A stretch of DNA of 64,000 nt from Nitrosopumilus sp. LS_AOA (GCA_001543015.1 LFLC01000008.1:1-64000), one strand, 5' to 3'; shown: positions 43,602 to 53,073, counted from the first letter of the stretch. The notes: generated by a model not told the origin, from the sequence alone. Program-made: numbers and translations.

Positions 43602-44870
43602 TTAGCTTGCGATCTTCCCAACAAGTCTCTTTACTGTTGCATCAATGATCTCAACAGTATATGATTGACCAATCTCTATGTGTCCATCAACAAATACAGG
43701 CTTGTATGCAAAGTTTCTACCTTTGATTCCCTCATCAGTTGTTTCATCAAAGAGAACTTTGCCTTTCCAACCGATCCATTTTTGGTTGCTCTTCATAGAC
43801 AATTTACTGATCTGTTCAAAAATTATCTTACTTCTTCGTTTTACTTCTGCTGCATCGATTTGTTTTAATTCTGCAGCATCAGTTCCAGGTCTTGCACTAT
43901 ATTTTGATAAATTTACGACATCCGGCTTTGTTTCATCAAGTAGAGCAATTGTTTTCTGAAAATCCTCTTCAGTTTCTGTTGGAAATCCTACTATGACATC
44001 TGTTGAAATGGTAAAATCAGAAAACCTTTCTTTTACTTTACTAACTATCTCTCTAAAAGTTCCTGCAGTATGACCTCTTTTCATATCATGTAGAACTCTG
44101 TCGCTTCCACTTTGAACTGGAATGTGTAAAAACTTGAAGACTTTGTCATTATCAAAAGATTCAATTAATTTTTCTTTTATTCTTGGCATATACATTGGAT
44201 TCATCATTCCAACTCTTATCATGAATTCATTTGGAATTTCAACTACTGCATTTACTAGTGATGGTAAATCTGTTCCAATATCAAATCCATAACACCCATT
44301 GTCAGTTGATGTTAGCCATACTTCTTTACATCCTTCCTTAATTTCTGTTTGAACCTGTCTGACAATATCTCCTAATCTGTAACTATTCAGATCACCTTTG
44401 GAAATTTTAGTTTGACAAAAAGTACATTCACTCATACACCCATTTGCAATTTCTACTATTCCTACTGCTGGATTTAGTCTAACTTTTGGAAGTCCAACTT
44501 TTGATATATCTGAATCCTCCAAGGCAATTTGTTTTATTCCTTTTAATGTCGAATTAATTACTTGAAGTGTTTTTCCTAAAGAATTTGGACCCAGTAGACT
44601 TGCATTTTTTGAGAATTTTTCAACTGTTTCTTTTTCTGCTTTTGGAAGACACCCTGCAACAATTAGCGGTTTTGATTTTAGTGAATTGATTTTGTACATC
44701 ATTTTATTTGCAGTTGAATCTTTAACAGAACATGTTACTACAATATTTAGATCAGAATCTGTAGCATTATCAGCTAAAGTATGACCACCATTTAGAATCA
44801 ATCCTGAAATCATTTCAGAGTCTGCAAAACTAGCAGAACATCCGTAAGCTTCTACGAAAATTTTTGCCAT
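43602..44870 (-). CDS. tRNA t6A37 methylthiotransferase (MtaB/CDKAL1 type)
   Basis: The 422-residue radical SAM enzyme has an N-terminal MTTase domain (FVEAYGCSASFADSEMISGLI), the cluster CMSECTFCQ for the SAM [4Fe-4S], FLHIPVQSGSDRVLHDMKRGH, and a C-terminal TRAM domain (KVLFDETTDEGIKGRNFAYKPVFVDG). It adds a methylthio group to t6A at tRNA position 37. It begins 3 nt after the fumarase/aspartase stop. Confidence 0.9.
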   Translation of the reverse strand: MAKIFVEAYGCSASFADSEMISGLILNGGHTLADNATDSDLNIVVTCSVKDSTANKMMYKINSLKSKPLIVAGCLPKAEKETVEKFSKNASLLGPNSLGKTLQVINSTLKGIKQIALEDSDISKVGLPKVRLNPAVGIVEIANGCMSECTFCQTKISKGDLNSYRLGDIVRQVQTEIKEGCKEVWLTSTDNGCYGFDIGTDLPSLVNAVVEIPNEFMIRVGMMNPMYMPRIKEKLIESFDNDKVFKFLHIPVQSGSDRVLHDMKRGHTAGTFREIVSKVKERFSDFTISTDVIVGFPTETEEDFQKTIALLDETKPDVVNLSKYSARPGTDAAELKQIDAAEVKRRSKIIFEQISKLSMKSNQKWIGWKGKVLFDETTDEGIKGRNFAYKPVFVDGHIEIGQSYTVEIIDATVKRLVGKIAS

Positions 44871-44873
44871 AAT

Positions 44874-46235
44874 CTATCCAAATAGAGAATCAATTTCTTT
44901 GTTGCTCATTAATTTCTTTGAAACAACAAGTTCTCTAATTGTTTTTCCAGTCTTTAGTGATTCTTTGAATAGTTCTGCTGATTTTAGATATCCAATTTTT
45001 GGAGTTAGTAATGTAACAATCACTGGACTATTTTCAATGTCTGCACGTAACTTTTCTTTGTTAGCAGTTAGACCATCAATTAGATTTGCAGAAAATATTG
45101 GTAAGAAATTTTTGAGCATGTCAGTTGATTCTAACATACACTTTAGCATTCCAGGCAACATTACATTTAGCTCAAACTGCCCACTTTGTGCAGCACATGA
45201 CACCGATGTATCGTTTCCAATTATGTTAAAGCAAATCATATTCATACATTCAGCTAAAGATGGATTTATTTTTCCAGGCATGATTGATGAGCCTGCATGT
45301 ACTGCAGGAATTCCTAATTCTGCTAGTCCTGCAATTGGGCCTGATGCCATTAATCTGATATCATTTGCAACCTTTCCAATTTCTATTGCCAAGTTTCGTA
45401 AGGCACTTGAAGCATTAACTACTGCAAATTTACTTTGTAAACTATACTGCATATCTTTCTCAGGTTTTAGTGAAAGTTTTGAAATTTTTCCAAGTTCTAA
45501 AATGACTATTTTTCTAAAACCTTTTGGTGTATTTGCACCTGTACCAACTGCTGTTCCACCCAGTGCCACATTTTGAAGTTCTTTTTGTGATGAAATAATT
45601 TCATTTCTTGCTTTAGTAATTGATGTAGCAAAAGCTGCAAATTCACTACCTAAAGTAACTGGTAATGCATCCATGAGGTGGGTTCTGCCAATTTTCTTAA
45701 ATGACGAAAATTGTTTTGCTTTTTTAGTTAATGATTTTATTAAAATATCTATACCTGGAATTACATCTTTAAGATTCATCAAAATTGCAACATGCATGGC
45801 AGTTGGATATGTGTCATTACTTGATTGTGACATGTTGACATGATCATTTGGATGTAGGAATTGGTATTGCCCTTTCTTTTTATGTAAAACTTCTAGTGCA
45901 ACATTTGCAATTACTTCATTAGAATTCATGTTAAATGCAGTTCCTGCTCCAGAATTTATCATATCTACTACAAATTGATCTACATATTTTCCAGACAATA
46001 TTTTATCACATGCTGAAACTATTGCTTTACCGCGTTTTGTGTCAATAGCTTTAGTTTTCATGTTTGCAACTGCTGCAGATCGTTTAATCATTACAAATGA
46101 CTTTATCAAATTTTCATGGCTTTTGTTTCCTGTAACCTGATATTGTTTGATTGCTCTTCCAGTAAATGCTCCATAGTATGCGTCTGCTGGAATTTTCACT
46201 TTTCCAAGTGAATCCTCATCCAACCTAAACTTCAT
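44874..46235 (-). CDS. Class II fumarase / aspartate ammonia-lyase family protein
   Basis: This lyase has the family signature GSSIMPGKINPSLAE and the substrate segments NDTYPTAMHVAI and GRTHLMDALPVTLGSEF. Fumarase and aspartase cannot be told apart from these, although the wording of the motifs (MPGKINP) fits both. The ATG at 46235 gives MKFRLDEDSLGKVKIPADAYYG, the usual start; the track adds six residues. The nirK promoter lies just upstream on the other strand. Confidence 0.82.
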   Translation of the reverse strand: MKFRLDEDSLGKVKIPADAYYGAFTGRAIKQYQVTGNKSHENLIKSFVMIKRSAAVANMKTKAIDTKRGKAIVSACDKILSGKYVDQFVVDMINSGAGTAFNMNSNEVIANVALEVLHKKKGQYQFLHPNDHVNMSQSSNDTYPTAMHVAILMNLKDVIPGIDILIKSLTKKAKQFSSFKKIGRTHLMDALPVTLGSEFAAFATSITKARNEIISSQKELQNVALGGTAVGTGANTPKGFRKIVILELGKISKLSLKPEKDMQYSLQSKFAVVNASSALRNLAIEIGKVANDIRLMASGPIAGLAELGIPAVHAGSSIMPGKINPSLAECMNMICFNIIGNDTSVSCAAQSGQFELNVMLPGMLKCMLESTDMLKNFLPIFSANLIDGLTANKEKLRADIENSPVIVTLLTPKIGYLKSAELFKESLKTGKTIRELVVSKKLMSNKEIDSLFG

Positions 46236-46289
46236 GTTGACTTTATACAACATTCACCTATTATTCCTTTTTTTCACTTATTCTCATAA

Positions 46290-46321
46290 ATTCCTACTTT
46301 TGGGAATGCCAATTATTATAT
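46290..46321 (+). promoter_or_regulatory. nirK promoter with a dyad upstream of the TATA box
   Basis: A 5-bp perfect inverted repeat, ATTCC-tacttttg-GGAAT (46290-46307), is followed by the TATA-like ttattatata (46312-46321), centred about 23 nt from the ATG at 46339 and about 29 nt from the one at 46345. The transcript is probably leaderless or nearly so. The dyad occupies the BRE-proximal position and may bind a regulator of nitrite reduction. Confidence 0.5.
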
Positions 46322-46338
46322 AGGAATCACAAATCTCG

Positions 46339-47757
46339 ATGCATATGAATAAGCGTATTAGTATGCTCTTTACTATTGCAGCAGTCGCTGTAATGGGAGC
46401 AACCTTATTCGGAAGCACATACACCCAAACCCAAATTAGCGGAGTATCTATTGACATGTCCGAAATGGACATTGATGTAATGGATCAAATTCGTAATATG
46501 GGCGGTTTACAGCTAGTAATGCCTCAGGCATTCGCAGAAACTGATTGTGGTGCATTAGAAAGTACTGGACGAAACATCGTCGAGTTCAATCTAACTGGTG
46601 AAAGTGTTGAACTTCCAATTATGGGAGGAAAAACTTACAACGCCATGACCTTTAATGGACAAGTCCCAGGACCAACATTAAGAGTTACACAAGGTGACGT
46701 TGTTAAAATGACACTCACAATTCCAGCTGATGAAGTTACTGGACACGGTAACGACATGCACGCATCACAAATATCAGCATTGACCTTTGATTCCGTTAAT
46801 CCGGGAGAAACAAGTCAATACTGTTACATCGCTGAATCAGCAGGTGTTTTCAAATACCACTGTTCTGGTGTCCACCTAATTGGTATGGACCAACACGTAT
46901 TTTCCGGTATGTACGGAATTGCAATTGTTGATCCTGTCAATGGATACAAGAAACTAATGGTAGAGAAGACACAAGTTAACAACGGTGAAGTAACATTAGA
47001 TAGACAGTTCTACGATGCAGATGCATTAGAGTTCACACTACAGTTCAACCAACTATACCTAACAGAAGACGGTAACTATGATGCCGGTGCAATGTTCAAA
47101 CATCAAAACACTGCAACAGTTGTTAATGGTATCCAATTTGGTTATGTTCCAAACATGTTACACAACATCCTTCTAAAGGGTGATGCAGACAAAAACATCT
47201 TTGTAGCACAACCATGGAATGGTCTTGAACTAAAGAATATGCAATCACAACTCTTGTATGTTGAAAATGATCAACATGTAAGATTATTTGTTGAAAACCA
47301 TGGTAATGAGCCAGTCTTTTTCCACATTGTTGGAGAAATTCTTGACAGAGTTACACAAGGCAACAGAGTTCAATCAGCAGCAACTGAAACATGGTTGCTT
47401 GGTGGTTCACAGAACATGATTGTAGATTTGGTTTTTGATGAACCAGGAGCTTACGCACTAGTAAACCATGACTATGCAGCAATTTACACTGGCGGTATTG
47501 GTCTATTCATTGCAGGTGATCCATTTGGATTGAATCCAAGATTGGTCGATGCAGGAATTATTCCGGCACCAGTTGCCTCATATGCATATGCATTAGGTAA
47601 CCCAAGTGATGCTGTCCCACCAATGGGAATGAACAGTATTGCACATCCAGCAATTAACATTCATGGTCTATACACTGATGATGTCGTTTCTGAATTACAA
47701 GATGCAGGTATGATTTCCTTATGGGAAGTAATACCAACATTACCACCAGTACCATAG
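46339..47757 (+). CDS. nirK: Copper-containing nitrite reductase (NirK-like)
   Basis: The 472-residue exported multicopper oxidase has a signal sequence (SMLFTIAAVAVMGATLFGSTY). Cupredoxin domain 1 contains DMHASQ and the paired YHCSGVHLIGMDQHVFSGM, where the Cys, His and Met are type 1 copper ligands and the flanking His a type 2 ligand. A second His-containing loop (FVENHGNEPVFFHIVGEI) follows in domain 2. It reduces nitrite to NO outside the membrane; in ammonia-oxidising archaea this is a central N-oxide enzyme. ATG at 46345 is an alternative start. Neighbouring tRNA and lyase genes are not functionally tied. Confidence 0.93.
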   Translation: MHMNKRISMLFTIAAVAVMGATLFGSTYTQTQISGVSIDMSEMDIDVMDQIRNMGGLQLVMPQAFAETDCGALESTGRNIVEFNLTGESVELPIMGGKTYNAMTFNGQVPGPTLRVTQGDVVKMTLTIPADEVTGHGNDMHASQISALTFDSVNPGETSQYCYIAESAGVFKYHCSGVHLIGMDQHVFSGMYGIAIVDPVNGYKKLMVEKTQVNNGEVTLDRQFYDADALEFTLQFNQLYLTEDGNYDAGAMFKHQNTATVVNGIQFGYVPNMLHNILLKGDADKNIFVAQPWNGLELKNMQSQLLYVENDQHVRLFVENHGNEPVFFHIVGEILDRVTQGNRVQSAATETWLLGGSQNMIVDLVFDEPGAYALVNHDYAAIYTGGIGLFIAGDPFGLNPRLVDAGIIPAPVASYAYALGNPSDAVPPMGMNSIAHPAINIHGLYTDDVVSELQDAGMISLWEVIPTLPPVP

Positions 47758-47838
47758 ATTGGTACTACATTCAATCTTTTTATTATTTTTATTTTCTAAA
47801 ATCATAAGATTATATTCGGTCAATATTCGAAATGCTTC

Positions 47839-48771
47839 ATGGGCTTTGATGACTCTGTTTTAATCTGTGATGAAGTCAATCCAATTTTAAATAAAATTTT
47901 AGGAGACAATGGTTTGAAAGTTTCATACGAGCCAACAATCACTTCAGAAGAAATTTTAGAAAAAATTTCTAATTTTAATATTATAATTGTTCGAAGTAGA
48001 ACTACCATAACTAAAGAGATGATCGAGAAGGCAGAAAATTGTAAGATTATTGCACGTGTTGGGGTTGGCTTGGATAATATTGATCAAGATGCAGCCAAGG
48101 CAAAAAATATTCGAGTAATTAATGCAGTAGAGGGTGCAATGAATGCAGTAGCTGAATTAGTTTTAGGTTTAATGTTATCTTTGGCAAGACAAACAGGTCG
48201 TGGCGATAGAGCAATAAGAAATGGACAATGGCTCAAAAAGGAACTAAAGGGAACAGAACTTAGAGGAAAATATCTTGGAATTATTGGTTTAGGAAATATT
48301 GGAAAAAGATTGGGGAGACTTGCTCGTGCACTTAATATGAATATTATTGGATATGATGTAGTTCCAATTGATGAGGAGTTTTCTAAAGAAGTAGGATTAA
48401 TGAAAGCTGATTTGAATACACTTTTACAAAGTTCTGACTTTATCTCAATTCATGTTCCACTATTAGATTCAACATACCATCTTTTAGATGCACAAAAAAT
48501 GTCTACTATGAAAAAAACTGCAAAAATTATCAATACGTCTCGTGGTGGTGTAGTTGATGAGGATGCATTGTATGATGCAATTAAGAATGGCAATCTTGGT
48601 GGTGCAGCTTTGGATGTGTTTGAAAAAGAACCAGCAATTGGAACCAAATTGGCAGAATTAGATAATGTAATTTTAACTCCACACATTGGTGCTCAAACTA
48701 AAGAGGCTCAATCTTTGGCTGCAAATGTAATTGCTGAAAAAATAATTCAAATACTCCGTGGCGTTATCTAG
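47839..48771 (+). CDS. serA: D-3-phosphoglycerate dehydrogenase-like protein
   Basis: The 310-residue D-2-hydroxyacid dehydrogenase has the Rossmann motif LGIIGLGNIGKRLGRLARALNM, the catalytic Arg segment INTSRGGVVDEDALYDAI and the Glu/His pair in FEKEPAIG ... TPHIGAQTKEAQ. There is no ACT regulatory domain, making it a short SerA. It begins serine synthesis. Other 2-hydroxyacid substrates are possible. Confidence 0.85.
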   Translation: MGFDDSVLICDEVNPILNKILGDNGLKVSYEPTITSEEILEKISNFNIIIVRSRTTITKEMIEKAENCKIIARVGVGLDNIDQDAAKAKNIRVINAVEGAMNAVAELVLGLMLSLARQTGRGDRAIRNGQWLKKELKGTELRGKYLGIIGLGNIGKRLGRLARALNMNIIGYDVVPIDEEFSKEVGLMKADLNTLLQSSDFISIHVPLLDSTYHLLDAQKMSTMKKTAKIINTSRGGVVDEDALYDAIKNGNLGGAALDVFEKEPAIGTKLAELDNVILTPHIGAQTKEAQSLAANVIAEKIIQILRGVI

Positions 48772-48872
48772 TAGAATTTCTGCCTGAACTTTAAAAACAA
48801 GCAAAAAAATTGACTCATACGTGATTAATTGTCGTCTCTTTGTTTTTAACACCCTTTTGGAGGAAATCTAGC

Positions 48873-49652
48873 ATGTCAAATTATTCAGGTGTAGAAAAAA
48901 CACAATCTGAAAAACTTGGTTATTTGCCAAATGTCAATTTACTAATGAAAATATTACTTGGATTAATTCTCTTTACAATCATTTCTACTGCTCTAGTTTA
49001 TGCTGAAACTGAATCTGTAATTGTTGATGGAAATTCATATGATGTTAATTACACTGTAACTGGAATGACTGTCTCAGGAATTGAAGCAGATACTGATTTT
49101 ATCTCGTTAATTTTTACTGTTGATGTAACTGATTCTTCTGGTACTTTGGATGTTACATTTGAAAGGGTTTTCTTTGACTCTATTTTTAATGAAGCAGATG
49201 ATGATTTTATAATTCTAATAGATGGTGATGAACCAACTTTTACTGAAACTCAAACAAATTCCCAAAGTCGAACTCTTAGTATTGAATTACCTACAGGATC
49301 TGAAGAAGTAGAAATTATTGGCTCTTCTTTTAATAATTCTGTTACAACTACAACTGATGATTCTGATAGTGAAGACAAAGCAGCAGCAGACACTACAACA
49401 ATGCCTACACAATGTGGTCCTGGAACTGTACTCAAAGATGGTGCTTGTGTATTAGATGAAAGATGTGGTCCTGGAACAATTTTTGAAGATGGAGTATGTG
49501 TACTTGATTCAACTGCAACACCCACTAGTGGTACTTCTAGTAAAGGAATGGGCAAAGAACTAATCATTGCACTTGTTGCAGGAATTGCAATTGCAGGAAC
49601 AATTGGAGTTATTTTGGCAATAATTTCAAAGGTTAGTAAAAGTAGTGATTAG
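48873..49652 (+). CDS. Secreted or membrane-anchored protein with two CGPGT-DG-CVLD repeats
   Basis: From the ATG at 48873 (259 residues) the product has a hydrophobic segment near its start (LLMKILLGLILFTIISTALVYAE), a beta-rich extracellular part and a C-terminal membrane helix (LIIALVAGIAIAGTIGVILAII). Between them two cysteine repeats occur, CGPGTVLKDGACVLD and CGPGTIFEDGVCVLD, probably disulfide loops. If the ATG at 48945 is used, the first hydrophobic segment is a plain signal peptide. It overlaps the convergent gene by 4 nt. Its role is unknown. Confidence 0.72.
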   Translation: MSNYSGVEKTQSEKLGYLPNVNLLMKILLGLILFTIISTALVYAETESVIVDGNSYDVNYTVTGMTVSGIEADTDFISLIFTVDVTDSSGTLDVTFERVFFDSIFNEADDDFIILIDGDEPTFTETQTNSQSRTLSIELPTGSEEVEIIGSSFNNSVTTTTDDSDSEDKAAADTTTMPTQCGPGTVLKDGACVLDERCGPGTIFEDGVCVLDSTATPTSGTSSKGMGKELIIALVAGIAIAGTIGVILAIISKVSKSSD

Positions 49653-50164
49653 TTACAAGTCAAATCTTCGGCATTCATCAATTTATCAAATTCAAATCCT
49701 GATATCTGCATTGTAGTGGTGTGTGGAATTAATCCTAGAATTGGAGTGTCTACACTAATTGCAATGATGAATTGGTTTGGATCAAGTCTGATATTGCCAC
49801 CATTAAACATAAAATCAAATGTCATAAAGATATGCTGAGCTTCTGACATTCCTTCTGATTTGAAAATCCCTGCTTTTACTGTTGAATCAATGGGATCAAT
49901 TCCTATAGGTTGCACTGTAAATGTTCCCAAAGAATCTGATTGATAAAATGGTTCTATTTCAAATCTTTGAATACTGATCCAAAATGGTATGGTATTACAA
50001 AATTCCATTTCACCCTGATTTAACATTGTAAAAAAAGTAAATTTTCCTGGATTATCCCATCTGTATTCTAATTGTTGTCCTCCAATAACACTTAATCCTG
50101 AATATGCAATGGGTGCAACAATTACAATTATTGCAATTATGGTGATTACTGTATGTTTGTTCAT
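49649..50164 (-). CDS. Membrane-anchored extracellular protein of unknown function
   Basis: The 171-residue product has one N-terminal helix (TVITIIAIIVIVAPIAYSGLSVI) and an ectodomain of beta strands (YRWDNPGKFTFFTMLNQGEMEFCNTIPFWI, FIIAISVDTPILGLIPHTTTMQISGFEF). The start overlaps the stop of the preceding gene by 4 nt, so the two exported proteins are likely made together. No family was recognised. Confidence 0.7.
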   Translation of the reverse strand: MNKHTVITIIAIIVIVAPIAYSGLSVIGGQQLEYRWDNPGKFTFFTMLNQGEMEFCNTIPFWISIQRFEIEPFYQSDSLGTFTVQPIGIDPIDSTVKAGIFKSEGMSEAQHIFMTFDFMFNGGNIRLDPNQFIIAISVDTPILGLIPHTTTMQISGFEFDKLMNAEDLTCN

Positions 50165-50814
50165 ATTTCGTTTTCTATTCCAATGTTTACTGTGATGATA
50201 TTTTCATGAATCAAATAGTTTACCACTTCTGCAAATTCTTTATCTGAAACTCCTCCTTGAACCCACCAATATGCTACATTTTTTACCCAATCAGGAATGT
50301 CTATGTCGTGAATGTTTTTATCATTAATTTCAAAAGGTATCTCAATTAATTTAGAATCTACATATTTTTGAATGGCATCAATTAGATATCCATCTGACAT
50401 TTTCTCATTAAGCCATTCTATCAAAAATTGCTTGATTGTTTGTGGGATGCAGATATTATCTGAATCAATTAAATTAAATTCTGCAGTAAATTCTGAACCT
50501 GAATATTCTACATCAACAAAATATTTTCCTATTTGAAATACTTCTTTTTCAAAAGCAATTAGAGAAGGAATTGGGTTTTGCAAGTTTGATATTTGAATTG
50601 GTATTGCACTACTTCCTTTACCTGCTTCATCTCTAATGTGGATTATTGCAGGATCGCCTGTAACTTCTGAAACCTCAATTATGTAAAACAGTCTTTCACA
50701 ATAACTGTATGTTGTTTTTTCCATTATGATATTCACTGTTGGTTCAGCAAATATTGATGGAGCAAACAACCCTCCAGTCAAAATTACACTTAAAATGACA
50801 ATTCTTAAAATCAT
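50161..50814 (-). CDS. Exported protein of unknown function
   Basis: The 217-residue product begins with a signal peptide (RIVILSVILTGGLFAPSIFA). A beta domain follows (VNIIMEKTTYSYCERLFYIIEVSEVTGDPAIIHIRDEAG), and a C-terminal region (DIPDWVKNVAYWWVQGGVSDKEFAEVVNYLIHENII) resembles the short WxxG repeats of thaumarchaeal secreted proteins. It is the upstream member of a two-gene unit with 49649. Confidence 0.72.
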   Translation of the reverse strand: MILRIVILSVILTGGLFAPSIFAEPTVNIIMEKTTYSYCERLFYIIEVSEVTGDPAIIHIRDEAGKGSSAIPIQISNLQNPIPSLIAFEKEVFQIGKYFVDVEYSGSEFTAEFNLIDSDNICIPQTIKQFLIEWLNEKMSDGYLIDAIQKYVDSKLIEIPFEINDKNIHDIDIPDWVKNVAYWWVQGGVSDKEFAEVVNYLIHENIITVNIGIENEI

Positions 50815-51023
50815 GATTTTTCAGCCAAAACCACTCAATAAAAATCTCAAATCATTACTGGGAAATCCTTTTTAATTACTTTAGAAGATCTTTATTATCG
50901 AGTTTTCTGTGGATACAAATTCTTTGAGTGTGTGGTTTGTGAACTATCGCTCAAAGAAATTATTACTAATTAGCGCTACTTAGGAATTTTTGTCGATTTA
51001 CAGTTATTAAAGGGGATTTTGCA

Positions 51024-51488
51024 ATGCCCGATATGCCTAGTTATCAAGATAAAGTGTGGATCAGACTTTGGAAAGAAAATTCCGTTGATCTACGTGAGCG
51101 TGTAGTCGGATGGCGTAAACAAAATGCTATTACTAGAATTGCAAAACCTAGCCGATTACAAAGAGCTAGAAGATTAGGCTACAAGGCAAAACAAGGCATT
51201 ATTGTTGTTCGAATGAGAGTCGGTACTGGTGGTATGAGAAAACAAAGACCTCGTGGTGGTAGACGACCAAAACATTTGGGTGTCACCAAAATCAAGGCTG
51301 ATGATAATATGAAAACTGTTGCAAATAGACGAGTTCTTGAGAGATATCCAAACATGCAATTTTTAGGTTCTTATTTTGTCTATAAAGACGGAAAACATTA
51401 TTGGTTTGAAGTTATCTTGGCTGATCCTGATCATCCACGAATTGCTCAAGACAAAGAACTAAACAGACGAATTTCAAGAACTGCATAA
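51024..51488 (+). CDS. rpl15e: Large-subunit ribosomal protein eL15
   Basis: The 154-residue protein matches eL15, with RRLGYKAKQGIIVVRMRVGTGGMRKQRPRGGRRPKHLGVTKIKADDNMKTVANRRVLERYPNMQFLGSYFVYKDGKHYWFEVILADPDHP. It binds 23S rRNA. The ATG is preceded by an AGGGG-like site. It lies 1 nt before the secreted protein gene 51490. Confidence 0.95.
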   Translation: MPDMPSYQDKVWIRLWKENSVDLRERVVGWRKQNAITRIAKPSRLQRARRLGYKAKQGIIVVRMRVGTGGMRKQRPRGGRRPKHLGVTKIKADDNMKTVANRRVLERYPNMQFLGSYFVYKDGKHYWFEVILADPDHPRIAQDKELNRRISRTA

Positions 51489-51489
51489 A

Positions 51490-52305
51490 TTGAAAATAAT
51501 ATTATTTGTTCCATTGCTTTTACTTTTAGTTTTTGCTCCCGCTTTTGGTCAACTGCTTAGTGATAAGACTGGACTAGTTACTCGGTTTGATGTTGAAACT
51601 AGTGGGCATTCATATGAAGTTAAAATAGTTTCAAACTTTGATGTACTTGATCATGAATTTAACAAAGATGAAAAACGATTAACTATTTTTATCAATAGTG
51701 GTATTGAAAATAATTTAGGTGAAATAATTATTCCAAAAATTTTACTTGGTGGAAATTTTACTTTTTATCTAAATGATTTAAAAATTGTACCCAAAGTAAA
51801 ATCAAATGAAAGAATTTCATTTATCACTCTTAATTTTACTGGGGTAGGAAATAATACAATTGATATTTTTGCAACAGAGGCTTTAGTTGGAGTTAAAGAA
51901 ATACCTAAACCAATTGATATTCCTTCATCAAATGGTGGTGGTTGTTTAATTGCAACTGCAACATTTGGTTCAGAATTAGCCCCTCAAATTCAACAACTAC
52001 GAGAACTTCGAGATAATACATTATTACAAACAGAATCCGGAATAGCATTTATGAAATCATTCAATGATTTCTATTACTCTTTTAGTCCCATGATTGCAGA
52101 TTACGAACGTGAAAACCCTTTTTTCAAAGAAACAATCAAAATAACAATTACTCCATTACTTTTATCACTCTCAACTCTTAATCATGTTGAGTTTGATTCA
52201 GAACAATCAGTGATAGGTTATGGAATTGGAATCATTGCCCTTAATGTGATGATGTATCTTGGTTTGCCAATAATTGGAATAGTTTCATTGAGAAAAATTC
52301 TCTAG
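51490..52305 (+). CDS. Exported protein with the same CFI-box type C-terminal domain as the metalloprotease
   Basis: The 271-residue protein starts with TTG and a signal peptide (IILFVPLLLLLVFAPAFG). The first 145 residues form a beta-rich ectodomain unlike the metalloprotease. Residues 150-271 are nearly the same as the C-terminal 120 of the protein at 10879: GGCLIATATFGSELAPQIQQLRELRDN through the final membrane helix. This module probably fixes or sorts both proteins at the cell surface. The gene begins 1 nt after eL15. Confidence 0.78.
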   Translation: MKIILFVPLLLLLVFAPAFGQLLSDKTGLVTRFDVETSGHSYEVKIVSNFDVLDHEFNKDEKRLTIFINSGIENNLGEIIIPKILLGGNFTFYLNDLKIVPKVKSNERISFITLNFTGVGNNTIDIFATEALVGVKEIPKPIDIPSSNGGGCLIATATFGSELAPQIQQLRELRDNTLLQTESGIAFMKSFNDFYYSFSPMIADYERENPFFKETIKITITPLLLSLSTLNHVEFDSEQSVIGYGIGIIALNVMMYLGLPIIGIVSLRKIL

Positions 52306-52325
52306 TTAATTTGTGCTAAAATCAC

Positions 52326-52394
52326 ATGGATAATCCAAAAATTGCTGGATTTGTACTAGTTGTGCTCTCTGTGGCTGTAGTTTTGATTCGTTAA
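52326..52394 (+). CDS. Possible 22-residue single-helix membrane protein
   Basis: The short ORF reads MDNPKIAGFVLVVLSVAVVLIR, a perfect single membrane helix with short ends and an Arg stop. It fills the gap between 51490 and the convergent thioredoxin-like gene, ending 1 nt before that gene's stop. Too short for the ORF track; no independent proof of translation. Confidence 0.4.
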   Translation: MDNPKIAGFVLVVLSVAVVLIR

Positions 52395-52395
52395 T

Positions 52396-53073
52396 CTAAT
52401 CTTCTTTGATTAATTTCTGAATCATTGCATCAATATGGCCTGCTTGTCCAAATGACACGTCTCTGAGAATTCCTTTCCTGTCTACTAAAATTGTTGATGG
52501 TGTACCTTTCAATGAAAATTTCTCAAAGGTTTCAGCAGAATAATCTTTTGAACTCATGTAATTTTTTACTTTTTGAATTATTTGATTTCTATAATCTTCT
52601 GGTTGTGAATCAAATTCTGGAATTTGAGGATAAATAAATTCCATTATTTTTTCTTGACTCAATTCTCCTGAAGTTTTAGTCAAGTTGTCCATTCCTAATG
52701 GGAATGGAATTTTGTATGATAATTTGTTTCCATCTTGTAATTTACCATTCATTGATAATGCTCCTTTGGTCTCCCCGATTACTTCCCCTGTTTCTGCAAG
52801 CATTTTCAAATTCTCTAATGTGTTTTTATCAAAATCTTCAAAAGCTGTAGCAATTCCTAAAACTCTGACTCCGTCTTCCTTGTATTTGTTGTAAATTTCA
52901 ATTGCTTCAGGAATTGCATGCATAAAACATCCTGGACAATTTACCTGAAAGACCTCTACTAAGACTACATGATCTTTTTCTTGGTCAAAATTAGTTGGAG
53001 CACCTTGAATCCATTCTGATACTCCAAAATTTGGTGCTTTTTCACCAATTACCGCACTCATAAAGCAGCTCAT
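52396..53073 (-). CDS. Thioredoxin-fold / peroxiredoxin-like protein
   Basis: The 225-residue protein has a redoxin-type fold with CPGC in VNCPGCFMHAIPEAIEIY, followed by the cis-Pro segment SLKGTPSTILVDRKGILRDVSFG. This is the arrangement of AhpC/TSA or TlpA-like proteins. There is no signal peptide, so it is cytosolic. It probably acts as a thiol oxidoreductase or peroxidase. An insertion of about 70 residues between the CPGC and the cis-Pro is longer than in small thioredoxins. Confidence 0.8.
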   Translation of the reverse strand: MSCFMSAVIGEKAPNFGVSEWIQGAPTNFDQEKDHVVLVEVFQVNCPGCFMHAIPEAIEIYNKYKEDGVRVLGIATAFEDFDKNTLENLKMLAETGEVIGETKGALSMNGKLQDGNKLSYKIPFPLGMDNLTKTSGELSQEKIMEFIYPQIPEFDSQPEDYRNQIIQKVKNYMSSKDYSAETFEKFSLKGTPSTILVDRKGILRDVSFGQAGHIDAMIQKLIKED

